Below are positions 8,464 through 16,822 of a stretch of 64,000 bases of DNA, piece after piece. The translations under genes and the position numbers were made by a program. Origin of the DNA: Bradyrhizobium cosmicum (GTDB taxonomy: Bacteria; Pseudomonadota; Alphaproteobacteria; Rhizobiales; Xanthobacteraceae); assembly GCF_007290395.2 (NCBI RefSeq), contig NZ_CP041656.2, forward strand, positions 7,039,501-7,103,500, written 5' to 3'. How positions within the stretch are numbered: the first letter of the stretch is position 1; each line of letters begins with the position of its first letter. The notes beneath the pieces are model-generated. The model was not told where the DNA came from, did no database searches, and was given only the letters and a program-made list of their open reading frames with translations.

Positions 8464-8482
8464 AAGGGCCTCGCTTGCCCTT
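8464..8482. promoter_or_regulatory. Candidate MarR operator between P450 and marR genes
   Basis: AAGGGC and GCCCTT form a 19-base dyad with a 7-base spacer in the 83-base divergent intergenic region. Position between a regulator and its divergent target is typical of MarR autoregulation. The dyad is GC-rich and short, so this is tentative. Confidence 0.4.
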
Positions 8483-8517
8483 AGGTCTGCGGACATCCCG
8501 CGAGTCGAAACCCCGAT

Positions 8518-9024
8518 ATGCCGCCGTCCTCGACCAGAGCCCGCCAGAAGCCTGCGCCCATGGAGGCGGGACCGACGCTCGATCTCGATCGCTACGTTCC
8601 GGCGTTCATCACCTTCATCGCCAACAAGCTCTCGAACAGCGCGACCGCTTTCTATCAGAAGCAGTTCGGCGTCAACGTCACGGAATGGCGGATCATGTCG
8701 CTGCTCGCGATCGAGCCGGGCATCCCGGCCTCGCGCATCTGCCACGTGATCGGTTTCGACAAGGGCCCGGTCAGCCGCACGCTGGCGGGCCTGGAGAGGC
8801 GCGGGCTGGTGTCGATCCGCACCGATCCGAACGACGGCCGCACCCATTCGATCTCGCTCACCACACGGGGCCGCGCCACCCATGACAAGGTGATCGTCGC
8901 CGCGTTCGAGCGCGAACGGCGGTTGTTGTCGTGCCTGAGCAAGGACGAGCGCGAGGTGCTGATCGATCTGCTGCGCCGGCTGCACGAGAATCTCGGCGCG
9001 GTGACCGGCGGCAGCGACGCCTGA
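8518..9024 (+). CDS. MarR-family transcriptional regulator
   Basis: 168-residue winged-helix regulator. The core helix-turn-helix covers TEWRIMSLLAIEPGIPASRICHVIGFDKGPVSRTLAGLERRGLV, followed by the wing TDPNDGRTHSISLTTRG; flanking N- and C-terminal helices would form the dimer. It is divergent from the CYP199A-like gene, so it probably controls that gene in response to an aromatic acid. Neither the ATG at 8518 nor the in-frame ATG at 8560 has a good ribosome site, so the start is uncertain. Confidence 0.85.
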   Translation: MPPSSTRARQKPAPMEAGPTLDLDRYVPAFITFIANKLSNSATAFYQKQFGVNVTEWRIMSLLAIEPGIPASRICHVIGFDKGPVSRTLAGLERRGLVSIRTDPNDGRTHSISLTTRGRATHDKVIVAAFERERRLLSCLSKDEREVLIDLLRRLHENLGAVTGGSDA

Positions 9025-9234
9025 CGGATCGCGCGCCGGGCGCGATCCCCCGTCAAGTCCAGGCATACGCCGGCATTTGCCCGCGGCACCCCTTCTGCCG
9101 AGCATCGTTTCCTCCGTGACAGGCGCAGCGGTTCCCCCGCCGTCATCCTTGTCTGGAACGGTTCGCACAAATTAGTTGCCTCGGCAACAAAAGAATCATG
9201 CAGGATATTGCGGCAGGATGGCTGGCATGTTTGG

Positions 9235-9370
9235 CCGTGTCCCGGACGCGCTGCAGCGTGAAACGCTGCTGCGCAGAGCCGGAACCCATGCGACTACGCG
9301 CACGACGAGAGATGGGCCCCGGCTCAGCAGCGCATCACTGCGTGCTGCGTTGCGTCCGGAGCACGAGAGC
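9235..9370. repeat. Palindromic intergenic repeat, family D (copy 1)
   Basis: Starts CCGTGTCCCGGACGCG and ends GCGTCCGGAGCACGAGAG, with the inner pair GAGCCGGAACCCA / TGGGCCCCGGCTC. It lies between the convergent marR and acyl-CoA synthetase genes. A second copy of the same design is at 63667-63803. The rest of 9025-9387 holds nothing I can call, apart from a small dyad GTTGCC-TC-GGCAAC at 9175-9188. Confidence 0.75.
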
Positions 9371-9387
9371 AGCTACTGGTTCAGTCG

Positions 9388-11238
9388 CTACAGCCCAACC
9401 CACTCCGCCGACGCATCGTCGTTCAGCCGCATCACCGCATCGGCCCGCCGCGTCAGCACCGCGCGTTGGTTGATGTAGCCCTTGTCCGTGATCTCGCCGC
9501 CGTCGACAGATGGCGGCTCGACAAGCAACAGCCCCCGCGTCGCATGGCCGGAGGAGTTCGCGCCCTGCTGCTTCAGTTTGGCAAGCCCCTGCGCGATCGC
9601 GGTCCTGACCCTGTCATGACCAAGCACGTCGCTCACGCTCGCCGTCTCGGGCAAGCCGGCATGCGCACGACACGCGACAACATTCGGGAACACCAGGAAG
9701 CGCACCTCGTCGCCGCCATGGCCCGCGACGACGATGTCCTGCGCGAGCGGTGCCAGCGCGGCAATGCCGGCAACGCGCAGCGTGCCGACATTGACCCAGG
9801 TACCGGAATTGAGCTTGAAGTCTTCCGCGACCCGGCCATCGAAGAACAGGCCGCGCTCGGGCCGAGCTGCATCGGCCAGCTTCACGGCATCGCCGATGAG
9901 ATAAAAACCCTCTTCGTCGAACGCCTGCTTCGTCAGCTCGGGCGCCTTCCAATAGCCCGGCGTGACATTGGGGCCGCGCACGCGCACCTCCAGCTTGTCG
10001 CCGGACGCGACAAGCTTCAACTCGGTGCCGGGAATCGGCACGCCGATATTGCCGGAGCGGTCTGCGAGGAAATGGCAATCGGTCGCCAGCGGCGAGGTCT
10101 CGGTCGAGCCCCAGGCCGAGACCATCGGCAGCGGGTGGCCGACGGTTTCAATGGAGAGCTGTTCGAGCGCATCCCACAGATTCTGCGGCAGCGCCGCCCC
10201 CGCATAGAAGGCGAATTTCACCTCGCTGAAGAAGCGGCGGCGCAGCCTCTCGTCGCCGCGCAGCGCCGCGATCAGCATGTCGAAGCCGCGCGGCACGTTG
10301 AAATAGACCGTCGGCATCACGCTTCTGAGATTGGCGAGCGACGTGGTGAACAGGCCGGGCGCGGGCTTGCCGCCGTCGATATAGAGCGAGCCGCCGTTGC
10401 GCAGCACCAGATTGAAATTGTGGTTGGCGCCGAAGGTATGGCTCCAGGGCAGCCAGTCGAGGATGACGAGATCGCCGCCGCCCTGCTCGAGAAAAGTCCA
10501 GGTCTGCGCCTTGGCCTGCTGGCTCGAGGTCAGCATGCGCTGGGTGTTGATCACGGCCTTGGGCGTGCCGGTCGAGCCCGATGTGAACAGGAATTTTGCG
10601 ATCGTGTCCGGCGTCACCGCGGCTAAAGCCCCTGCGACATCACCCGTTTCAGGCGTTGCCGCGATGTCACGGAAGGCCAGAGCATCGGCATCGCCGGATT
10701 TGCCGCTGATGATCTGCGCTTCGTGCAGCGGCTTGATCGCGGCCAGCGCCGCGGCAAACGGCTTGTTCGCAGAGACATAGATCGCACCCGGCTGAAGGAG
10801 CGAGATCATGCTCTTGAGCTTGTCGAAATCTCTCGACATCAGCGAATAGGCAGGCGAGATCGCGGCCGAAGGCACGCCGACATGCTGGGCGGCGAGCGCG
10901 AGCAGCGCATGGTCGATGCTGTTGTCGGAGAGAATGACGACGGGGCGCTCTGCGCTGAGACCCTGCGCCAGGATCCAGGACGCCGCCGCGCGGACCCGCC
11001 GCAGGGCGCCCGCGTAGGTCATGGTGGCCCAAGGGGTATCGGCGCTGTCACGCTCGGCGAGGAAGATCGTGTCGGGCGTCTGCCGCGCCCATTGCTCCAG
11101 CCAGTCGCCAGTACAGCGCCCGCCGTCGCGCAAGGGCTGAGGCGAGCGCAACACGATGCTGCCGTCGGTGCGATGCTCTGCAACGGTCCTGGGCGTTGCG
11201 AACAGGCTCGCAGCGTCACCGCGTGTGGCGGTTGTCAT
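9388..11238 (-). CDS. Feruloyl/4-coumaroyl-CoA synthetase (FCS family)
   Basis: ATP-dependent CoA ligase of 616 residues that activates hydroxycinnamic acids. The P-loop-like motif FLFTSGSTGTPKAVINTQRM, the adenylate motif WGSTETSP, the hinge region with FDGRVAEDFKLNSGTWVN and the C-terminal EITDKGYINQRAVL are as in feruloyl-CoA synthetases, which are longer than 4-coumarate ligases of plants. ATG at 11238 has GAGGA 7 bases upstream. It is divergent from a MarR gene with a strong dyad between them. The enoyl-CoA hydratase/lyase that usually follows is absent from the window, so the pathway must continue elsewhere. Ferulate versus coumarate preference cannot be read from sequence. Confidence 0.87.
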   Translation of the reverse strand: MTTATRGDAASLFATPRTVAEHRTDGSIVLRSPQPLRDGGRCTGDWLEQWARQTPDTIFLAERDSADTPWATMTYAGALRRVRAAASWILAQGLSAERPVVILSDNSIDHALLALAAQHVGVPSAAISPAYSLMSRDFDKLKSMISLLQPGAIYVSANKPFAAALAAIKPLHEAQIISGKSGDADALAFRDIAATPETGDVAGALAAVTPDTIAKFLFTSGSTGTPKAVINTQRMLTSSQQAKAQTWTFLEQGGGDLVILDWLPWSHTFGANHNFNLVLRNGGSLYIDGGKPAPGLFTTSLANLRSVMPTVYFNVPRGFDMLIAALRGDERLRRRFFSEVKFAFYAGAALPQNLWDALEQLSIETVGHPLPMVSAWGSTETSPLATDCHFLADRSGNIGVPIPGTELKLVASGDKLEVRVRGPNVTPGYWKAPELTKQAFDEEGFYLIGDAVKLADAARPERGLFFDGRVAEDFKLNSGTWVNVGTLRVAGIAALAPLAQDIVVAGHGGDEVRFLVFPNVVACRAHAGLPETASVSDVLGHDRVRTAIAQGLAKLKQQGANSSGHATRGLLLVEPPSVDGGEITDKGYINQRAVLTRRADAVMRLNDDASAEWVGL

Positions 11239-11315
11239 GGTTTCCTCCTCGCCCGTACCGGTGATGGGCCGCAGCCTCGTTCCGGGCCGCTTTGGCCATA
11301 ATGTTGGGCATGGTA

Positions 11316-11336
11316 ATTGTTGTCGTCAACAACAAT
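11316..11336. promoter_or_regulatory. MarR-type operator between the CoA ligase and its regulator
   Basis: ATTGTTGT and its exact inverse ACAACAAT are separated by 5 bases. The 21-base AT-rich dyad lies 78 bases before the ligase ATG and 51 bases before the regulator start, in an otherwise GC-rich region. Its size and placement suit autorepression and control of the ligase by the adjacent MarR protein, released by the hydroxycinnamoyl-CoA product in the known CouR/FerR-type systems. Confidence 0.8.
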
Positions 11337-11386
11337 CTTCCGGCCGACCAGCGAAGAGGCTAAGGTCGCACGGCAGGAGACATGAT

Positions 11387-11893
11387 GTGACAGCCAGCAC
11401 TGCCCGAGCCGAGCGCCGCCCCTCCCCACGCAAGCGCGCCGGCAACGGCGCGGCGCGGCAACACGACGCGGACGAGATCGGCCTCGACGCACTGGTCGGG
11501 CACGCCGGCTACGCCGTGCGGCGCTTCCAGATCTGGATCTTCCAGGACTTCATCAAGACGCTTGGCGACGTCGATATCCGGCCGACGCAATATTCGGTGC
11601 TGACCGTGATCGGCGCCAATCCGGGGCTCTCGCAGATGGCGGTGGCAAAGCGCCTCGGCATCGAGCGCGCCCGGCTGGTGCACCTGCTCGACAGCCTCGA
11701 GCAGCGCAAGCTCGTGAAGCGGGTCAAATCGAAGACGGACCGGCGCTCCCACGCGCTGCATCTCACCGCGCCGGGCGAGACGGCGCTGACGAAGTTCAAG
11801 CGCCTCGCTGCCGAGCACGAGCGGCATGTCGAGGCGAAGATCGGCAAGGAGAACCGCGAGCGGCTGCTCCAGATCCTCGCGGGCTTCACCTGA
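11387..11893 (+). CDS. MarR-family regulator of hydroxycinnamate degradation (CouR/FerR-like)
   Basis: 168 residues with a charged N-terminal tail and a MarR winged helix: PTQYSVLTVIGANPGLSQ, then AVAKRLGIERARLVHLLDSL and the wing SKTDRRSHALHLTAPG. The GTG at 11387 is chosen since AGGAG lies 7 bases upstream; the frame is open further upstream but would run across the operator. Being divergent from an FCS-type ligase with a shared dyad suggests the role of CouR or FerR, repressors that respond to a hydroxycinnamoyl-CoA. The role is inferred from context. Confidence 0.85.
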   Translation: MTASTARAERRPSPRKRAGNGAARQHDADEIGLDALVGHAGYAVRRFQIWIFQDFIKTLGDVDIRPTQYSVLTVIGANPGLSQMAVAKRLGIERARLVHLLDSLEQRKLVKRVKSKTDRRSHALHLTAPGETALTKFKRLAAEHERHVEAKIGKENRERLLQILAGFT

Positions 11894-12031
11894 AGCCACT
11901 GCCCACGATTTGTGCAAATGCCCGGAACGGGGCGCTGGCACGGCGGCTCAATCATTCATCGAAATATTACCCAAGCCACTGATCTAACGGTAGTATCCGC
12001 AGGAGCCATCCTGCCCGGATTCTGTACACAA

Positions 12032-12047
12032 TGGCACATCGCTTGCT
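12032..12047 (+). promoter_or_regulatory. Sigma-54 (-24/-12) promoter of the allophanate hydrolase gene
   Basis: TGGCAC-N5-TTGCT matches the RpoN consensus at every conserved position, with GG and GC exactly 10 bases apart. Expected transcription start is near 12058, about 28 bases before the ATG at 12086. I found no convincing NtrC site upstream. Confidence 0.82.
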
Positions 12048-12085
12048 TCAATCCGGGTGGGACCTGTTGCCGGAGTTTTGTCACC

Positions 12086-13891
12086 ATGGGGGCTGAGCAG
12101 CCTGAAACGATCGCCGCGATTGTGGCCGCGCATCGCGCGGGCATAGTCACGCCGGCGCAGACGATCGCGCGGACCTACCAGCGCATCCGCGACCACAACG
12201 ATCCCGCATTGTTCATCAGCCTGCGCGACGAGAAGGACGCCGTTGCGGAAGCCGAACGGCTGAGCGCGAAGGATGCCGCCGGCCTGCCGCTCTACGGCGT
12301 CCCGGTTGCGGTGAAGGACAATATCGACGCGCTTGGATTTCCGACCACGGCCGCCTGCCCGGCCTTCTCCTACACGCCAACCCATGACTCGACCGCGGTG
12401 GAGCGCCTGCGCGCGGCCGGGGCAATCATCATCGGCAAGACCAATCTCGACCAGTTCGCGACCGGCCTCGTCGGCGTGCGCTCACCCTACGGCATTCCCA
12501 GAAATTCGATCCGCGAGGATCTCATTCCCGGCGGCTCGAGCTCGGGATCCGCCACCGCCGTCGGCGCCGGCCTGGTGCCGTTGTCGCTCGGCACCGACAC
12601 CGCCGGCAGCGGCCGCGTGCCGGCGATGCTCAATAACATCGTCGGGCTGAAGCCAAGTCTCGGCATGATCTCGACCGCGGGTCTTGTGCCGGCGTGCCGC
12701 ACGCTCGACTGCATCTCGGTGTTCGCGCTGACGGTGGACGATGCCGCACTCGCGCTGTCGGTGATGGCCGGGCCCGACCAGGCCGATCCGTTCTCGCGCG
12801 ACAGGCCGCTTGGCGCGCTCACGCCGTTTCCGTCCAACATGCGCCTCGGCGTGCCGCGCGACGGCCAGCTGATCTTCTTCGGCGACAAGAAGGCGGAGGC
12901 CGCTTACGCCGATGCATTGAAACGCTGGACGTCACTCGGCGCAACGCTGGTGGAGTTCGACCTCGAACCGTTCTACGAGACGGCGCGGCTGCTCTATGAG
13001 GGTCCCTGGGTCGCCGAGCGCTATCTCGTGATCAAGAATCTGCTAGCGTCCGCGCCCGATACGATCCATCCCGTCACGCGCGAGATCACCGCGGGCGGGG
13101 CGCGGCTCACGGCGGCGGACACCTTCTCCGCGCTCTATCGCCTGCAGGGCCTGCGCAAGATCGCCGAGCGGACGTTTGCCAATATCGATGCGCTGGTGCT
13201 GCCGACGGCGCCGACGGCGTATACGACCGCGCAGGTGCTGGCCAATCCGATCGAGCTCAACAGCCGGCTCGGCACCTACACCAATTTCGTCAATCTGCTC
13301 GACCTCTGCGGTCTTGCGGTGCCGGCGGCGATGCGCGCCGACGGCATTCCATTCGGCATCACGCTGCTGGCGCCCGCTGGACGTGACGCACTGCTCGCGA
13401 GCATCGGGCGGGTCTTCCATGCGGATACAAAATTGACCGTGGGTGCGAAGGGCGTGCCGCAAGCGCCGCTCGCGCCGCTTCCAGCAGATGGCGGCGACGA
13501 GATTCCGATCGCGGTCGTCGGCGCGCATCTTTCCGGCATGGCGCTGAACGGTGAATTGAAGGCGTTGAACGGCAAGCTGATCGAGGCGACCAGCACCACG
13601 CCGGACTACAAGCTCTATGCGCTCCAGACCACGCCGCCGAAGCCGGGCCTGCTGCGCGTCGAGGCCGGCAAGGGCGCGTCGATCGAGCTGGAGATCTGGT
13701 CGCTGTCGTCGTCCGCCTTGGGCAGGTTCGTCAATGCGATTCCGGCGCCGATGGCGATCGGGACGGTGCGGCTTGCTGATGGTCGCAGCGTGAAGGGATT
13801 TCTCGTCGAGCCGGAGGTACTGGGCGAAGCGCGTGATATCACCAGCTATGGCGGCTGGCGCAAGTTCATGGCGGAATCCGCGACGGGGTAG
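12086..13891 (+). CDS. atzF: Allophanate hydrolase (AtzF type)
   Basis: Hydrolyses allophanate to ammonia and CO2, the last step of urea-carboxylase, biuret and s-triazine pathways. The 601-residue protein has an N-terminal amidase-signature domain with catalytic triad K77, S151 and S175 (VPVAVKDNID, GGSSSGS, GTDTAGSGRVPA). These match K91/S165/S189 of AtzF, as I recall its numbering, with a constant offset. The C-terminal domain from about residue 465 (EIPIAVVGAHLSGMALNGEL) is characteristic of allophanate hydrolases. The frame is open back to 11912, but the sigma-54 promoter lies within that stretch, which supports the ATG at 12086. No urea carboxylase is adjacent. Confidence 0.93.
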   Translation: MGAEQPETIAAIVAAHRAGIVTPAQTIARTYQRIRDHNDPALFISLRDEKDAVAEAERLSAKDAAGLPLYGVPVAVKDNIDALGFPTTAACPAFSYTPTHDSTAVERLRAAGAIIIGKTNLDQFATGLVGVRSPYGIPRNSIREDLIPGGSSSGSATAVGAGLVPLSLGTDTAGSGRVPAMLNNIVGLKPSLGMISTAGLVPACRTLDCISVFALTVDDAALALSVMAGPDQADPFSRDRPLGALTPFPSNMRLGVPRDGQLIFFGDKKAEAAYADALKRWTSLGATLVEFDLEPFYETARLLYEGPWVAERYLVIKNLLASAPDTIHPVTREITAGGARLTAADTFSALYRLQGLRKIAERTFANIDALVLPTAPTAYTTAQVLANPIELNSRLGTYTNFVNLLDLCGLAVPAAMRADGIPFGITLLAPAGRDALLASIGRVFHADTKLTVGAKGVPQAPLAPLPADGGDEIPIAVVGAHLSGMALNGELKALNGKLIEATSTTPDYKLYALQTTPPKPGLLRVEAGKGASIELEIWSLSSSALGRFVNAIPAPMAIGTVRLADGRSVKGFLVEPEVLGEARDITSYGGWRKFMAESATG

Positions 13892-13923
13892 CTCGCGTGA
13901 ACGGTGCGAGCCTCACAAAGACT

Positions 13924-14056
13924 GTCGTCCCGGACAAGCGCAGCGCAGATCCGGGACCCATCACCACAGGGAGACGTTTGGCGAAGGCTCTGAGTTAAGA
14001 GCTTCGCACCATAACCACGCCCTGTGGTTATGGGTCCCCGCCTTTGCGGGGACGAC
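13924..14056. repeat. Palindromic intergenic repeat, family C (copy 1)
   Basis: Starts GTCGTCCCGGACAAGCGCAG and ends GGGTCCCCGCCTTTGCGGGG ACGAC; the inner CCACAGGG and CCCTGTGG pair. It lies between convergent atzF and the GntR gene. The copy at 55460-55602 is the same element in the opposite orientation. Confidence 0.75.
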
Positions 14057-14082
14057 ACCGAATATGTGGCATATGCCGTCGG

Positions 14083-14805
14083 CTACACCGACACCGCGTA
14101 AATCTCATACTCCCCGCGCACCAATTCGATATGCGCGCGCATGGCGGCGGCGGCGCCCTGCTTGTCGCCGCGCATGATGGCGACGACGACGCGATCGTGC
14201 TCCGCTTGCGACTTGGCGAGACGGCCGAGGTTGCGGAACTGGGCGCGGCGGAACGGCTGCACGCGAACGCGGGTGGCCAGCGTGATCTCGGCGATGTAGC
14301 CGTTCTGCGATCCCGCATAGATCGCGTTGTGGAAGCGTTCGTTGACCTCGTGGAAGCGATCGGGATTGCCGGCGTAGCTTAGCACCCGCAGCTCTTCGTG
14401 CACGGCCTCCAGACCGTGGCGCTCGACGGCCGACATGCGCTCGGCGGCAAGGCCGGCGCACATCGCCTCGAGCTCCGCCATCGCCTCGAACATGCTCTTC
14501 AGCCGCTCGATCGAAGGCTGCGCCACCACCGCGCCGCGATGCGGCCGTGCCTCGACCAGGCCGCTCGCCACGAGTTGGCGCAGCGCCTCGCGCACCGGGG
14601 TCCGCGACACGCTGAAGCGCCGCGCGATGTCGGTCTCGTCCAGCGGGGAACCGGGGGCCAGGGCTCCACGCACGATCTCGTCAGCAAGCTGCAGACGCAG
14701 TTCCTCGGCACGCGTGACCTTCTGTAGCGACGGCAGCGCCCGGTCGACGCGCGGCACCACCGGCTCGGCCGGCAGTGTTCCCTGCGGAAGATCGTCAAGC
14801 GTCAT
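14083..14805 (-). CDS. GntR-family regulator, FCD (VanR/FadR-like) subfamily
   Basis: 240 residues. Winged helix at LRLQLADEIVRGALAPGSPL and ETDIARRFSVSRTPVREALR; FCD ligand-binding domain with candidate metal ligands in NERFHNAIY, AEHDRVV and MRAHIEL. It is the last gene of the transporter-atz operon, 4 bases after the AtzH-like stop. The ATG at 14805 is preferred over an in-frame ATG at 14844 that would overlap the previous gene by 35 bases. It probably senses a pathway metabolite and gives substrate-specific control on top of the sigma-54 promoter; target sites are not identified. Confidence 0.85.
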   Translation of the reverse strand: MTLDDLPQGTLPAEPVVPRVDRALPSLQKVTRAEELRLQLADEIVRGALAPGSPLDETDIARRFSVSRTPVREALRQLVASGLVEARPHRGAVVAQPSIERLKSMFEAMAELEAMCAGLAAERMSAVERHGLEAVHEELRVLSYAGNPDRFHEVNERFHNAIYAGSQNGYIAEITLATRVRVQPFRRAQFRNLGRLAKSQAEHDRVVVAIMRGDKQGAAAAMRAHIELVRGEYEIYAVSV

Positions 14806-14809
14806 CAGG

Positions 14810-15202
14810 TCAGGTCTCTTTCGACTCGTCGATGATGCTGACATGGGCGGCGACGACGCGCCAGCCCTCCGGGAAGCGAATCCAGGTCTGCATCTGCCGG
14901 CCGACCTTGCCGGGAGCCGTGTCGCGATAGAACAGGGTGGAAGCGACCGCCGTGTCGCGGCCGTAGCTGGTGATCACGGTCTTGGCGGTACGGCGGTTGA
15001 GGCCAACCGGCGAACGACCGGCGCGGAAGCCGGAGATCGCCGCGTAGCCGTAGAGGTTCTCGCCGATGCCGTAGCGTAGCGTGCGAGGATCGTCGCGGAA
15101 CAGCTCGCCTAGCACGGCGACGTCGTTGGTGATCAGCGCCTGCTCATAACGATCGAACGCGGCTTTGACTTCCGCGATCACGTCGGGGAGATCGATCTCC
15201 AT
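14810..15202 (-). CDS. AtzH/HpxZ-like protein (DUF3225, NTF2 fold)
   Basis: 130-residue protein of the SnoaL/NTF2-like group: starts MEIDLPDVIAEVKAAFDRYE and includes RYGIGENLYGYAAISGFRAG and TWIRFPEGWRVVAAHVS. In the s-triazine pathway AtzH is reported as a 1,3-dicarboxyurea deaminase acting between AtzE and AtzF; the related HpxZ is encoded in an oxalurate operon. Always found beside an AtzE-type amidase, as here. GAGAGG lies 8 bases before the ATG. The chemistry in this operon is inferred from the family. Confidence 0.85.
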   Translation of the reverse strand: MEIDLPDVIAEVKAAFDRYEQALITNDVAVLGELFRDDPRTLRYGIGENLYGYAAISGFRAGRSPVGLNRRTAKTVITSYGRDTAVASTLFYRDTAPGKVGRQMQTWIRFPEGWRVVAAHVSIIDESKET

Positions 15203-15214
15203 TCCAGATTCCTC

Positions 15215-16609
15215 TCAAAGTCCCCTTGGCGCGGGCGCGGCGACGACGCCCATCTTCTCCAATGCATACGCGACGCGCAGCGCGATGTCCTCGCGCCAGG
15301 GCGCGGCGATGATCTGCACGCCGATCGGCAGCGGCTCGAGCGGCACGGGAACCGCGACCACCGGCAGGCCGATGAAGGAGATCGGCTGGGTGTGAATGCC
15401 GATATTGGCGCGCACTGGCAGCTCGACGCTGTCGAGATTGAAATTCACCTGACCGAGCTTCGGCGCGGTACAGGGCGTCGCGGGCGCGATCAGCACGTCG
15501 ACCGATCTGAACAGCTCGGCAAGCTGCGCGCGATACCAGCGGCGGAACTTTTGCGCGCGATCGACTAGCGGCGCGGGCACCATGGCACCCGCGATCAACC
15601 GGTCGCGCACGGCAGGATCGAAATCACTCGGACGCTTGCGGAGGCGGTCGAGATGCAGCGAGGCGCCTTCGGTGGTGGAGATGACATAAGCCGCCGCACG
15701 GGCCCGTGCGGCCTCGGGAACCTCCACCACGCGCGTGGCGTTCAGCGCCTTGGCGACGCGGCTGACGGCTTCGACCGCCTCCGGAAAAACATTCTTCTGG
15801 AAGTAGCCGCCGGCGATCGCGATGCGCAGGTCCGACACCGGATTGGCGAGCAGCGGCGTCGTCGGCTCCAGACCGCGCGTGGTGCAGGCGGCATCGTCGG
15901 CATCCGGTCCCTGCATCGCGTCATAGGCGAGCGCGAGATCGGTGACGGAGCGCGCGAACGGGCCGAGATGATCGAAACTCGCGACGAACGGAAAGGACCG
16001 CGCGCGCGACAGCCGGCCATAGGTCGGCTTCAGGCCGAAGATGCCGCAGAACGACGACGGCACGCGGATCGACCCATTGGTGTCGGAGCCCAGCGCGATC
16101 GGCACCAGTGCGCCGCCGACGGCGCTGCCAGAACCGCCGGACGAGCCGCCGCTCATCCGCGTGGTGTCGTGCGGATTGCGCGAGGGACCGTCATGGATGT
16201 TCTCGCCAGTGAAGTCGTAGGCGTATTCACCCATGTTGAGCGCGCCGACGAGAACTGCACCGGCGGCTTCCATGCGCTCGATCAGCGTGGCGTCGCGGTT
16301 GGCCGGCGCGCGATCGCGATTGATCTTCGAGCCGGCGCGGGTGGGAAGACCCGCAACGTCGAACAGGTTCTTGACCGCGAAAGGCACGCCGGCGAGCGGA
16401 CCGACGTCCTTGCCGGCCGCGATGTCGGCATCGATCGCGCGCGCTTTGGCACGGGCACGTTCGGCGGTGACGTCCGTGAAGGCGTTGAGGGCGCCGTCGT
16501 GCTGCTTGATGCGCGCGAGCGCGGCCTCGGTCGCATCGAGCGCGGACAGTTTGCCGCCGGCCACCGCCTTGGCGATGTCGGCAGCGCTCAAATCTGGCTT
16601 GGCTGTCAT
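15215..16609 (-). CDS. atzE: AtzE/HpxY-like amidase (1-carboxybiuret hydrolase family)
   Basis: 464-residue amidase-signature hydrolase. The Ser-cisSer-Lys triad is visible: K80 in GVPFAVKNLFD, the serine pair in MSGGSSGGSGSA (156-157) and nucleophile S180 in GSDTNGSIRVPS. In AtzE the substrate is 1-carboxybiuret; the related HpxY acts in oxalurate breakdown. It follows an AtzG-like gene by 7 bases and precedes an AtzH-like gene by 12. The ATG at 16609 begins just before MTAKPDLSAADIAKAVAGG; upstream sequence belongs to atzG in another frame. The AtzF gene nearby favours the carboxybiuret/biuret branch over oxalurate. Confidence 0.88.
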   Translation of the reverse strand: MTAKPDLSAADIAKAVAGGKLSALDATEAALARIKQHDGALNAFTDVTAERARAKARAIDADIAAGKDVGPLAGVPFAVKNLFDVAGLPTRAGSKINRDRAPANRDATLIERMEAAGAVLVGALNMGEYAYDFTGENIHDGPSRNPHDTTRMSGGSSGGSGSAVGGALVPIALGSDTNGSIRVPSSFCGIFGLKPTYGRLSRARSFPFVASFDHLGPFARSVTDLALAYDAMQGPDADDAACTTRGLEPTTPLLANPVSDLRIAIAGGYFQKNVFPEAVEAVSRVAKALNATRVVEVPEAARARAAAYVISTTEGASLHLDRLRKRPSDFDPAVRDRLIAGAMVPAPLVDRAQKFRRWYRAQLAELFRSVDVLIAPATPCTAPKLGQVNFNLDSVELPVRANIGIHTQPISFIGLPVVAVPVPLEPLPIGVQIIAAPWREDIALRVAYALEKMGVVAAPAPRGL

Positions 16610-16616
16610 GGCGGCG

Positions 16617-16796
16617 TCAGACGGCGAAGATCGGCGCCGGCTCGGTCTCGTCCGGCAGCGCGAATTCATCGACCAGGCGGGCGAGCCGCAGCGAGACCTC
16701 GAGATTGGCGCGCACCGCCGGCCTCCAGGCATCCTCGACCGGCAGCGCCAGCGCTTTGGAAACGGCGTCGATATAATCGTCCAGCGGCTCGGCCAT
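16617..16796 (-). CDS. atzG: AtzG/HpxX-like small subunit (DUF4089, GatC-like)
   Basis: 59-residue protein, MAEPLDDYIDAVSKALALPV to the end ADETEPAPIF-like tail, mostly helical. AtzG is a vestigial GatC-like partner needed for stable AtzE. The gene sits directly before atzE with a 7-base gap, the canonical order. The frame is open upstream, but the ATG at 16796 marks the start of similarity. Confidence 0.88.
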   Translation of the reverse strand: MAEPLDDYIDAVSKALALPVEDAWRPAVRANLEVSLRLARLVDEFALPDETEPAPIFAV

Positions 16797-16822
16797 CACT
16801 CTCTCAAACTCTCTAACGTTCG

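Noticed and set aside
9175..9188. GTTGCC-TC-GGCAAC dyad as a MarR operator
   Set aside because: It lies between two gene 3' ends with no promoter to control; more likely part of a transcript end or chance.
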